NCBI GenBank assembly: GCA_964508295.1
Contig: CAZDSQ010000017.1
Span: 1-27,778 of the forward strand
Direction of reading: 5' to 3'
Origin: SIG578 sp964508295
GTDB taxonomy: Bacteria; Bacillota; Clostridia; Oscillospirales; Ruminococcaceae
DNA length: 27,778 nucleotides
Shown: one piece after another, positions 14,847 through 22,802 of the stretch
Numbering within the stretch: the first letter of the stretch is position 1
How the letters are laid out: each line of letters begins with the position of its first letter
The notes under the pieces: generated by a model
Databases searched by the model: none
Seen by the model: only the letters and a program-made list of their open reading frames with translations
Told to the model about the DNA's origin: nothing
Translations under genes and position numbers: made by a program

Positions 14847-14861
14847 AGGAATTTCTGTTAA

Positions 14862-16304
14862 ATGATTTCAAAACTACGAAGAAAATGGCAAGCAATTCCG
14901 CTTACCGTCAAGGTTTCGACCTCGTATGCAATATGCAGTATCCTGCAGCGCTGCCTTTCGTTCTTTACGCTGCCGCTGTTTACAAGGCTTCTTACAACCG
15001 ACCAGTACGGTCAGTACACTGTGTATCAGTCGTGGTCAAATATTATTACGATATTCGTAACCCTTAATCTTGCCTACGGCTCGTTTTCGACTGCTATGGT
15101 AAAATACGAGGAGAGAAGAAGCGAGTATGTTTCCGTGGTTCAGGGAATATGCTTAGTGCTCACAGCCGCCTTCCTCGGAATATACCTGCCGTTCAGCGAC
15201 TGGTTTAATCAGTTTTTCGAGATACCGACATACCTTATGGTCGTGATGCTCATTGAAATTCTGTTTACCTGCTCGCTGCATCTCTGGATGGCAAAAAACC
15301 GATTTGAGTACAAGTATAAAAGCGTTGTTTTGGTTACGCTGATAAATACCTTTGTTGCTCCCTCAACCGCACTTGTTCTGGTATCACTTACCGAGGAAAA
15401 GGGCGTGGCGAGAATTCTGGGCTATGCACTTACCTATATTGCAGTCGGCGGATTTTTCTTTGTTTATAATATCTTAAAGGGTAAAAAGCTTTACGACAAA
15501 GAACTTTGGAGCTATGCCCTAAGATTTAACATTCCTCTGCTGGTCTATTATCTTTCGCAGGTCATCTTTAACCAGAGCGACAGAATTATGATAAACCACT
15601 ATTGCGGAACCGATGCGGCGGCAATGTACGGCGTTGCCTTTAACCTTGCTATGATTTTGACCTTTGTGTTAAATTCCATAAACGGCTCGTATGTTCCGTG
15701 GTTTTATGGAAAACTTAAAGAGGGAAAGGCAAAGGATAATCAGGGCGTTGCCTGCGGCATAGCGGTGTTGCTGGGTATTCTGCTTTTGGCGGTTATTTGG
15801 TACGCTCCAGAAATAATTCTTGTAATGGCGGGCGCAAAATATGTCGATGCAGTTCCTGTAGTTGCTCCCGTTGCTATGAGTATCCTGCTTCTGTACTACT
15901 CTCAGCTATTTATCAACCTCGAGTTTTATTACGAGGAAAAAAAGCTTCTGGTGCTTGCATCAATAGCATCTGCTGTTGTCAACATTGCTCTGAACGCTTG
16001 GCTTATCCCCAAAATCTCGTTTGTTGCGGCAGGATACACGACATTTGTAAGTTATATTCTGTTTGCGCTCTGCAATTATCTTGCGGTAAGGCGGCTTATA
16101 AACAATAAACGCGCCGTCGGCGATGCATACAACATCAAGGCTCTTCTTGGCATCTTTATTATGTTTGTTGCGGCATCGGCTCTTGGCGTAATACTCTATG
16201 ATCAGCTTGCGCTCAGAATTGTTATTACACTTGCGGTGCTTGTGATAATCTTTGTCTTCAGAAACAAACTGATGTCGGTTTTGAAAACTATTAAAAATCG
16301 TTAA
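14862..16304 (+). CDS. wzx: Wzx-like oligosaccharide flippase
   Basis: A 480-residue integral membrane protein of the polysaccharide-transport (MOP) superfamily with about 12-14 hydrophobic segments. It moves undecaprenyl-diphosphate-linked repeat units across the membrane. The N-terminal FFTLPLFTRLLTTDQYGQYTVYQSW (about 35-59) and the mid-protein NQSDRIMINHYCGTDAAAMYGV (about 228-249) are typical of these flippases. With the Wzy-like protein upstream it marks a Wzx/Wzy-dependent pathway. The ATG has AAGGA 11 nt upstream, a rather long spacer, preceded by a small hairpin. Confidence 0.88.
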   Translation: MISKLRRKWQAIPLTVKVSTSYAICSILQRCLSFFTLPLFTRLLTTDQYGQYTVYQSWSNIITIFVTLNLAYGSFSTAMVKYEERRSEYVSVVQGICLVLTAAFLGIYLPFSDWFNQFFEIPTYLMVVMLIEILFTCSLHLWMAKNRFEYKYKSVVLVTLINTFVAPSTALVLVSLTEEKGVARILGYALTYIAVGGFFFVYNILKGKKLYDKELWSYALRFNIPLLVYYLSQVIFNQSDRIMINHYCGTDAAAMYGVAFNLAMILTFVLNSINGSYVPWFYGKLKEGKAKDNQGVACGIAVLLGILLLAVIWYAPEIILVMAGAKYVDAVPVVAPVAMSILLLYYSQLFINLEFYYEEKKLLVLASIASAVVNIALNAWLIPKISFVAAGYTTFVSYILFALCNYLAVRRLINNKRAVGDAYNIKALLGIFIMFVAASALGVILYDQLALRIVITLAVLVIIFVFRNKLMSVLKTIKNR

Positions 16305-16327
16305 ATTTATCTGAAACGAGGCAAAAA

Positions 16328-16842
16328 ATGAAACTTAGAATGCTTGAGCAAAAGGACGCTCCCTTTATGCTCGAATGGATGCACGACGATGATGTTGTAA
16401 AGGACCTTTATTCAAATTTCAAGGAAAAGACCATTGAGGACTGCAAAGACTTTATAACCTACAGCCAGACAAGCCATACCGATTTAAACCTTGCCATTGT
16501 CGATGATAGTGACGAGTATCTTGGAACTGTCAGCCTAAAGCACATAGANNNNNNNNNNAAGAAGCGGGCACTGCAGAGTTTGCTGTTACTGTCCGTAAAA
16601 AGACTATGGGAACCGGCGCGTCGGGCTGGGGAATGAAGGCAATTCTGGAAAAGGGAATTTGTGAGCTTGGCCTTAAAAACATTTATTGGTGTGTTAATAA
16701 AATCAACGCCCGCGCCGTTCGTTTCTATGATAAGAACGGATATAAGCGAACAGAGGCCGTCCCCCAGAAGCTTTTGGCTATGTACCCCGATGAGCTTCTT
16801 AAAAGCTTTATCTGGTATGTTTACGGAGATGACATAAAATGA
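16328..16842 (+). CDS. GNAT-family N-acetyltransferase, interrupted only by an assembly gap
   Basis: An acetyl-CoA-dependent acetyltransferase of the GNAT fold. The part before the gap (to 16548) ends in YLGTVSLKHI, and the part after it, read from 16559, gives EAGTAEFAVTV then MGTGASGWGMKA, the acetyl-CoA loop, and later INARAVRFYDKNGYKR. The two parts are in different frames if 10 Ns are counted literally. Replacing them with 2 bases restores one frame of 507 nt (168 residues), with HID-KEAG at the join, which fits GNAT proteins well. So the gene is probably intact. It may N-acetylate the 3-amino sugar. The stop overlaps the next start by 4 nt (ATGA). Confidence 0.8.
16549..16558. other. 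scaffold gap of 10 Ns
   Basis: Ten Ns inside the GNAT gene. The flanking reading frames predict a true gap of 2 nt (or 2 plus a multiple of 3), so the N run is a filler of arbitrary length and the frame break is artificial. Confidence 0.9.
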
Positions 16843-18077
16843 AAAAACTGCTTATAAGAGTACGGTATAAAATCAAGGAAATCTTTGCAGATATTAAGGC
16901 AGTAAAGCGCCTTAAAAAAACTGCCCAGAAGCCAAAAAACGAGATAAAAAAGGTCGTTTTTATGGTGCATTACGTTCCCTCTTGGATAAGGCATGAGCTT
17001 ATCTATAGAGAGCTATGTGCATCAGATAAAGCCGAGGCTTTTATCCTCTGCGTGCCCTCGGATATTGAGGAAAAAGACCCCAAGAATAACGATATTTACA
17101 ACTATTTTAAAGAGCGCGGCTACGACGCAATAAACGCCATAAACGAGGACGGAAGTCTGTTTGATTTAAAGTCGCTTGATCCCGACTATGTGTTCCAGTC
17201 AAGACCCTATAACGCCCGTATGCCTGAGCAGTATAGGTCCGAGGTGCTTTCCTCTTACACAAGGATATGCAACATTTCTTACGGCACCTGCCTTACTAAA
17301 AACGGGCTTTCAACAGTTTTAAACAAGAACTACATCAAGGACGTTTCGCTCTATTTTACCGAGATGAAGGACAGCAAGCGGTACTTTGAACACAAAAACA
17401 AAATGGGCGTCAAGGCAGGTGTTAATGAGGCAAAGCTTGTCGGCGCCGCAAATTTAGAGCAAATGTATCGCAATAAGGAAAATGCGAAGGACAACTTCCC
17501 CTCGCTTAAAGCAAGGCCGAGATTTATCTGGGCACCGCGTTGGTCGGTTGATGCGCTTCTCGGCGGCAGTAACTTTTTTAACTACAAGGATTTTATGATT
17601 GATTTCTTTAATGAAAATCAGAATGTGTCGCTGCTTATGCGCCCGCACCCTCTTATGTTCTCAAACTTTGTTGAAAACGGCAATATGACAAAAGAGGAGG
17701 AAATGGAGTACAGGAAAAGAATCTCCGAAACTCCGAACATCGAGCTTGACGAGATGAATGAGTACGCCGATAATTTCTGGACATCGGATGCACTTATAAC
17801 CGATATTTCAGCAATTATAATTGACTATTACATTACAGGCAAGCCTATAATTTACTGCAAGTCGGACATAAAGCTTGAATTACTCGACCAGATGCAAGAT
17901 ATGCTAAACGGTTGCTATGTTGCGGATGGTGAGGAGGATATTCAAAAGTGCATTGAAATGCTTTCTCGCGGCGAGGACCCGCTCAAAGAGGAACGCGAGC
18001 GCATTAGTGAAAAGTATTTTGCAAGTAGCTTAAACGGTTGCGGAAAGCAAATTGCCGATATACTTATAAACGAATAA
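16839..18077 (+). CDS. CDP-glycerol glycerophosphotransferase-family protein
   Basis: A 412-residue GT-B-type protein related to TagB/TagF, which transfer glycerol-phosphate (or ribitol-phosphate in TarL types) from CDP-polyol donors. Visible family blocks are FIWAPRWS (229-236), LLMRPHP with His270 (265-271) and ALITDISAIIIDYYITGKPIIY (318-339), the counterpart of the DxxSS...GKP region. The N-terminus is strongly basic (1-38) with an amphipathic character, fitting membrane attachment. No CDP-glycerol synthesis gene (tagD) is in the window. It might transfer another phospho-polyol or act as an atypical glycosyltransferase. It is the last gene of the operon and is coupled to the GNAT gene by a 4-nt overlap. 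Confidence 0.78.
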   Translation: MKKLLIRVRYKIKEIFADIKAVKRLKKTAQKPKNEIKKVVFMVHYVPSWIRHELIYRELCASDKAEAFILCVPSDIEEKDPKNNDIYNYFKERGYDAINAINEDGSLFDLKSLDPDYVFQSRPYNARMPEQYRSEVLSSYTRICNISYGTCLTKNGLSTVLNKNYIKDVSLYFTEMKDSKRYFEHKNKMGVKAGVNEAKLVGAANLEQMYRNKENAKDNFPSLKARPRFIWAPRWSVDALLGGSNFFNYKDFMIDFFNENQNVSLLMRPHPLMFSNFVENGNMTKEEEMEYRKRISETPNIELDEMNEYADNFWTSDALITDISAIIIDYYITGKPIIYCKSDIKLELLDQMQDMLNGCYVADGEEDIQKCIEMLSRGEDPLKEERERISEKYFASSLNGCGKQIADILINE

Positions 18078-18081
18078 AAAT

Positions 18082-18116
18082 AAGACCGAAAAGCTAAAAA
18101 AGCTTCTCGGTCTTTT
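18082..18116. terminator. bidirectional intrinsic terminator closing the polysaccharide operon
   Basis: A 14-bp stem with one mismatch (18082-18095 with 18101-18114, outer part AAGACCGA/TCGGTCTT) and a five-A loop. T-run on the plus side and A-run on the minus side let it stop both the polysaccharide operon and the converging uvrA-AEC transcript. Confidence 0.88.
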
Positions 18117-18126
18117 GCTTTGCTAT

Positions 18127-19062
18127 TTAAACTGCCGCAGATAAAACGCTGTAAAGAACTGCTATAAGCGGAATGGTAGCAACCGACAGAATGTTTGAAA
18201 GAGTTAGAACTCTGCCCGCACATTCAAGGTCGCGCTCGCTGCCGTAAAGTGAGGCAAAAAGGGTGACCGCCGAGGCGCAGGGGCAGGCCGCAATTAAAAG
18301 GATCGCCAGCGCAACGGTGCTGTCGACGTTAAGGGCAAGAATGCAGGCAAGAACAACAAGGGGAACTGCTATGTGTCTTAAAAAAACCGCAAGATAATTC
18401 TTGGGGCGGGTGAAGGCCTTGCGAATGTCGGACTTTGCAACAAAAACTCCGCTTACAATCATTGCAAGAGGTGTGTTTAAGTTTGAGATGTGCCGCACCG
18501 ACTCAGAAACTACAAAGGGAAGCTTAATAGACAGGAAAAAGAGGGGCAAGCCTATCGCGATTCCTATCGTGCCCGCATTGATAAATATCTTGTGCGGCTT
18601 TATGCTTTTGATGCCGCCCTTGATGGTAACAACGCCGTGGCTCCACATAATTGCCTGAAAGAATACAAGGTAAACGCAGGCGTACAAAACGCCCTCGTCG
18701 CCGACTGCGCCTTGTATGAGCGGTATGCCCATAAAGCCGCAGTTAGAGTAAACTACTGCAAATCGGCGGACCTTGTAGGCGTCGCCATCGGGCTTGAAAA
18801 ACAGATGCGCAAGAGCTATTCCGATAATGTGGGTAAGTATCGCAAGAGCTGCCGCAATGAGCATATTGTAGAGCTTGCGGGAGTCAAAGTCTATCTGAAA
18901 GGTGTTTATTACAACGCAGGGAGTGACTATCTTAAGGCAAAATGCCGCCATATCGTCGGCGGCTTTTTCTGAGATGAGCTTTGCTTTGTAGCCCGCCGCG
19001 CCGACTGCGAGCAGGATTAAGATAATTACGACCTGCTCAACAACTATAAGTGTTGTTTCCAT
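18127..19062 (-). CDS. AEC-family (auxin efflux carrier) transporter
   Basis: A 311-residue membrane transporter with about ten hydrophobic segments. Bacterial AEC proteins usually export or import organic acids such as malate, but the substrate here is unknown. The paired helices with a conserved middle are seen: FCLKIVTPCVVINTF (about 42-56), NCGFMGIPLIQGAVG (about 112-126), NLNTPLAMIVSGVF (about 205-218) and LLIAACPCASAVTLF (about 266-280). The ATG has GAGG 8 nt upstream and lies 15 nt after the uvrA stop, so it is probably co-transcribed with uvrA. No functional link to DNA repair is apparent. Confidence 0.88.
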   Translation of the reverse strand: METTLIVVEQVVIILILLAVGAAGYKAKLISEKAADDMAAFCLKIVTPCVVINTFQIDFDSRKLYNMLIAAALAILTHIIGIALAHLFFKPDGDAYKVRRFAVVYSNCGFMGIPLIQGAVGDEGVLYACVYLVFFQAIMWSHGVVTIKGGIKSIKPHKIFINAGTIGIAIGLPLFFLSIKLPFVVSESVRHISNLNTPLAMIVSGVFVAKSDIRKAFTRPKNYLAVFLRHIAVPLVVLACILALNVDSTVALAILLIAACPCASAVTLFASLYGSERDLECAGRVLTLSNILSVATIPLIAVLYSVLSAAV

Positions 19063-19077
19063 TGTGAGCCTCGCTTT

Positions 19078-21900
19078 TTAGTCTTTTAAAAGGGGGAGTA
19101 AGAACTGTCCTGTGTATGAGCCTTTAGTTTTAGCAACCTCTTCGGGCGTTCCCTTTGCAACGATCGTGCCGCCGCCGTTGCCGCCCTCGGGGCCGAGGTC
19201 GATAATGTAGTCGGCGGTCTTGATAACGTCGAGGTTGTGTTCGATTATGATAACGGTGTTTCCGCCCTCGGCAAGCCTGTTTATGACTTCAATAAGCAAC
19301 TTTACATCTGAGGGGTGAAGTCCAGTTGTCGGTTCGTCAAGGATATAGAGCGTCTTGCCCGTTGATTTTTTAAGGAGCTCGGTTGCTATCTTTACCCTCT
19401 GCGCCTCGCCGCCCGACAAAGTCGTTGCAGGCTGACCGAGTGTAACATAAGAAAGACCGACATCGTAAAGAGTCTGGAGCTTGTTTTTTATCTTAGGAAT
19501 GTTTGCAAAAAAGCCTAGCGCATCTTCGACAGTCATATTAAGAACGTCGGCAATGCTCTTGTCCTTGTATTTGACCTCCAAGGTTTCGCGGTTGTAGCGC
19601 CTTCCTTTGCAGACCTCGCAGGGAACAAAAACGTCGGGCAAAAAGTGCATTTCGATTTTGAGTATTCCGTCGCCGCTGCAGGCCTCGCACCTGCCGCCCT
19701 TAACGTTAAAGGAAAATCTGCCCGAGCTGTAGCCGCGGCGCTTGGCGTCGGGGGTGGATGCAAAAAGAGCTCGAATATCGTCGAAAACGCCTGTGTAGGT
19801 CGCGGGGTTGGAGCGGGGTGTGCGCCCGATGGGCGACTGGTTTATGGCAATAATCTTGTCAAGATGCTCGATGCCCGTAATTTCATCGTGACTGCCCGCG
19901 ACCGTGTGGGCGCGGTTAAGCTCTGCCGCAAGCTTTTTGTAGATTATCTCGTTTACGAGCGAGCTCTTTCCCGAACCTGAAACACCCGTAACGCAGGTTA
20001 TAAGCCCGATGGGAAACTGCGCGGTAATGTCTTTAAGGTTGTTCTCACGGGCGCCCTTAACGGTAAGCCAGCGGTCTGTGGCTTTTCTGCGCTCTTTGGG
20101 AACCTCTATCTTCTTTCTGCCGCTTAGGAAATCGCCCGTCAGCGAGCCTTCGCATTTTTTAAGTCCCTCAACGTCGCCCGCGTAGATGACCTCGCCGCCG
20201 TGAACACCTGCCCTGGGGCCAATGTCAACAACATAGTCGGCGCTTCTGATGGTGTCCTCGTCGTGCTCAACGACTATGACTGTGTTGCCGATGTCGCGAA
20301 GGTTCTTGAGGGTTTCTATCAGCTTGCAGTTGTCCCGCTGATGTAAGCCAATGCTTGGTTCGTCAAGGATATAGAGAACGCCCACAAGGGAAGAGCCTAT
20401 CTGTGTCGCAAGCCTTATTCTCTGACTCTCGCCGCCCGAAAGGGAAGCGGCGGGACGTGAGAGGGTGAGGTATGAAAGACCGACGTTGTTTAAAAACTCA
20501 AGTCTGTCGCAGATTTCCTTTAAAATGCGTTCTGCAATAAGCTTTTCGCGCTCGGTAAGAGTGAGATTTTTGATAAAGTCGATGGCCTCAACAACCGAAA
20601 GTTCGCACAGCTCCATTATATTAAGCCCACCGACAGTAACTGCGAGCGCAAGAGACTTTAAGCGCCTGCCGCCGCACTTGTCGCAGGGAATTTCGGTCAT
20701 AGAGCGCTGAATGTCGTTTCTCACCCAGTCGCTGCTGGTTTCGCGAAAGCGGCGGCTTAGGTTGTTGGCAATTCCCTCAAAGGTGGTCTTGTATGTGCCG
20801 CTGCCGTATTCGTTTTTGCGGGTCATTTCAAACTTTTCCTGCGTGCCGTACATAAGAATGTCAACGATTTTTTTAGGCAGGTCCTCAAACGGTGTGTCGA
20901 GCGAGAAGTTAAAATGCTTAGCGAGTCCGTCAAAATACATTGCGGCAATGGTGCTGTGCTCCCAAACGCTCCAGCCGCTCGCCTTAACAGCGCCCTCGTT
21001 TATAGAAAGCTTTTTGTTGGGCACAATAAGGTCGGGTGAAACCTCTAAGAAGTTGCCGAGACCTGTGCACTTTTCGCAGGCACCCATAGGGTTGTTAAAG
21101 CTGAACATTCGGGGAGAAAGTTCCTCGATGCTTATGTCGTGTTCGGGGCAGCTGTAGTGCTGTGAAAAGAGGGTTTCGCCCTCGTCGGTCAGCGCTATAA
21201 GAAGTCCGTCTGCTTGATGCAGAGCGGTCTCAACCGAGTCAGAAAGGCGCGACGAAACCCCCTCTTTTATAACAAGTCTGTCAACAACTATTTCAATGTC
21301 GTGCTTTTTGTTTTTGTCAAGATTTATCTCTTCCGAGAGGTCGTACATGCTACCGTCGATGCGAACTCTAACAAAGCCGGACTTTGCGGCGGCTTCAAGC
21401 TCCTTTCTGTGCTCGCCTTTTCTGCGGCGGACAATAGGTGCGAGAATTTGCAGGCGAGTTCCCTCGGGCATGGCTTTTAAGCGGTCGACTATCTCGTCGA
21501 CCGACTGCTGCTTTATTTCACGATTACAAATAGGGCAGTGGGGAATGCCTATCCTTGCATATAGAAGGCGAAGGTAATCGTAAATTTCTGTAACCGTTCC
21601 AACGGTAGAGCGGGGGTTTTTAGAGGTGGTTTTCTGGTCAATCGAAATGGCAGGCGAAAGACCTTCAATGCTGTCTACCTCGGGCTTGTCCATCTGACCC
21701 AAAAACTGCCTTGCGTAAGAAGAAAGGCTCTCAACGTATCGGCGCTGACCGTCGGCATAAATGGTGTCAAAGGCGAGCGAGCTCTTTCCCGAGCCTGAAG
21801 GGCCGGTCAGAACAACCAGCTTGTCGCGCGGAATTTCAACATTTATGTTTTTTAGGTTGTGCTCTCTTGCACCCTTGATTATCAGCTTATCAGCCGCCAT
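19078..21900 (-). CDS. uvrA: excinuclease ABC subunit A
   Basis: A 940-residue DNA-damage sensor of nucleotide excision repair, working with UvrB. It has two ABC ATPase modules. Walker A GPSGSGKS is at residues 33-40 and GVSGSGKS near 635. The signature sequences are SLSGGESQR and TLSGGEAQR, with LYILDEPS and LYILDEPT as Walker B. Zinc-binding cysteines lie in CPICNR, CEKCTGLG and the C-terminal CEAC/CEVC module. Three in-frame ATGs sit close together (21909, 21906, 21900). 21900 is preferred because AAAGG lies about 9 nt upstream and MAADKL gives the usual length. A longer start at 21936 lacks a ribosome binding site. Confidence 0.97.
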   Translation of the reverse strand: MAADKLIIKGAREHNLKNINVEIPRDKLVVLTGPSGSGKSSLAFDTIYADGQRRYVESLSSYARQFLGQMDKPEVDSIEGLSPAISIDQKTTSKNPRSTVGTVTEIYDYLRLLYARIGIPHCPICNREIKQQSVDEIVDRLKAMPEGTRLQILAPIVRRRKGEHRKELEAAAKSGFVRVRIDGSMYDLSEEINLDKNKKHDIEIVVDRLVIKEGVSSRLSDSVETALHQADGLLIALTDEGETLFSQHYSCPEHDISIEELSPRMFSFNNPMGACEKCTGLGNFLEVSPDLIVPNKKLSINEGAVKASGWSVWEHSTIAAMYFDGLAKHFNFSLDTPFEDLPKKIVDILMYGTQEKFEMTRKNEYGSGTYKTTFEGIANNLSRRFRETSSDWVRNDIQRSMTEIPCDKCGGRRLKSLALAVTVGGLNIMELCELSVVEAIDFIKNLTLTEREKLIAERILKEICDRLEFLNNVGLSYLTLSRPAASLSGGESQRIRLATQIGSSLVGVLYILDEPSIGLHQRDNCKLIETLKNLRDIGNTVIVVEHDEDTIRSADYVVDIGPRAGVHGGEVIYAGDVEGLKKCEGSLTGDFLSGRKKIEVPKERRKATDRWLTVKGARENNLKDITAQFPIGLITCVTGVSGSGKSSLVNEIIYKKLAAELNRAHTVAGSHDEITGIEHLDKIIAINQSPIGRTPRSNPATYTGVFDDIRALFASTPDAKRRGYSSGRFSFNVKGGRCEACSGDGILKIEMHFLPDVFVPCEVCKGRRYNRETLEVKYKDKSIADVLNMTVEDALGFFANIPKIKNKLQTLYDVGLSYVTLGQPATTLSGGEAQRVKIATELLKKSTGKTLYILDEPTTGLHPSDVKLLIEVINRLAEGGNTVIIIEHNLDVIKTADYIIDLGPEGGNGGGTIVAKGTPEEVAKTKGSYTGQFLLPLLKD

Positions 21901-21957
21901 TTTCATCATCCTTTGTTTGTGAAAAAGATTTCTCAAAAAATTGTCAATACTCTATAT

Positions 21958-21986
21958 ATTATACCAAACTGAATTTTTAATATCAA
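21958..21986 (-). promoter_or_regulatory. sigma-A promoter of uvrA
   Basis: On the minus strand, TTGATA (21986-21981) and TATAAT (21963-21958) are 17 bp apart. The leader before the chosen uvrA start is about 50 nt. I saw no clear LexA (SOS) box of either Gram-positive or proteobacterial type. Confidence 0.72.
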
Positions 21987-21998
21987 TGCATTTTTTAG

Positions 21999-22027
21999 TT
22001 GTTTTTTTGTGTTTACTATGTTATACT
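21999..22027 (+). promoter_or_regulatory. possible sigma-A promoter of the M50 protease-scpAB block
   Basis: TTGTTT (21999-22004) and TATACT (22022-22027) are 17 bp apart, back to back with the uvrA promoter. The -35 element is weak and lies in a T-rich tract, so this is a moderate prediction. Confidence 0.5.
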
Positions 22028-22072
22028 TATTATTTAAGATAGGAAAGTATTTTTTGAAAGGGGCGAAAGGAT

Positions 22073-22774
22073 ATGACAGAGATACTTGTAAGGGTGATAG
22101 ATTATCTCCCATTTGTTTTAATGGTTGTTATATCTCTGCCCGTTCACGAGTTTGCTCACGGCTATATTGCAAACAAATTAGGCGACGATACCGCGTATTA
22201 TCAAGGAAGACTTACCCTAAACCCCTTGGCTCATCTCGACCTTTGGGGAACTCTCTCGATGATTTTGGTCGGTTTCGGCTGGGCAAAGCCTGTTCCCGTC
22301 AACCCCAGAAGATTTAAGTGCAATATGAGGCTTGGCATGGCGCTTACCGCCCTTGCAGGCCCGCTTTCAAACATTCTGCTTGCTCTTGTCTTTATGATAG
22401 CCTCAAAGGGAACATACCTTTTGGGCGGCGCTACGGGAAACGACTTCTTTTATTTCTTAAACTGGCTTACCTTTAATATAATGTACGCAAACATAGGGCT
22501 CGCGTTCTTTAACCTCATTCCCATTCCGCCGCTTGACGGCTCAAGAATTTTAAGCTACTTCCTGCCCTATAAGGCGCAGGCGGTTTACGACAACCTTGAG
22601 CGCTACAGCACATATATTCTTATTGCGGTTTTGGCGCTTGACAGAGGTGTCGGTCTGCTGTCTGTAATAATTGATTTCTTTGCAGGTGCAGTTTACTGGC
22701 TGCTCGATAAAATGACATTCTTTATGGGCGATGCAGGATATGTACCGATTGCATATCTGCTTGACCTTGTATAA
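22073..22774 (+). CDS. site-2 protease family (M50) membrane metalloprotease
   Basis: A 233-residue multi-pass membrane zinc protease. The active-site HEFAH is at residues 25-29 (His25, Glu26, His29), and the third zinc ligand Asp155 is in NLIPIPPLDGSR (147-158). It belongs to the small YwhC/RseP-like group without a PDZ domain. Such genes often stand just before scpA in Clostridia. It may process membrane-anchored regulators, but no substrate can be named. A SpoIVFB-like sporulation role is possible but not shown. The ATG at 22073 follows GAAAGG. Confidence 0.88.
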   Translation: MTEILVRVIDYLPFVLMVVISLPVHEFAHGYIANKLGDDTAYYQGRLTLNPLAHLDLWGTLSMILVGFGWAKPVPVNPRRFKCNMRLGMALTALAGPLSNILLALVFMIASKGTYLLGGATGNDFFYFLNWLTFNIMYANIGLAFFNLIPIPPLDGSRILSYFLPYKAQAVYDNLERYSTYILIAVLALDRGVGLLSVIIDFFAGAVYWLLDKMTFFMGDAGYVPIAYLLDLV

Positions 22775-22802
22775 CGGATAAAAAAGAAAGGAGCCAAGAA
22801 AA

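Noticed and set aside
16549..16558. GNAT gene as a pseudogene with a real frameshift
   Set aside because: The break coincides exactly with the N gap, and both sides fit one GNAT protein if the gap is 2 nt.
20465..21577. Plus-strand frames inside uvrA (81, 148, 88 and 93 codons)
   Set aside because: All are antisense to the strongly conserved uvrA and have no ribosome binding site or family signature.
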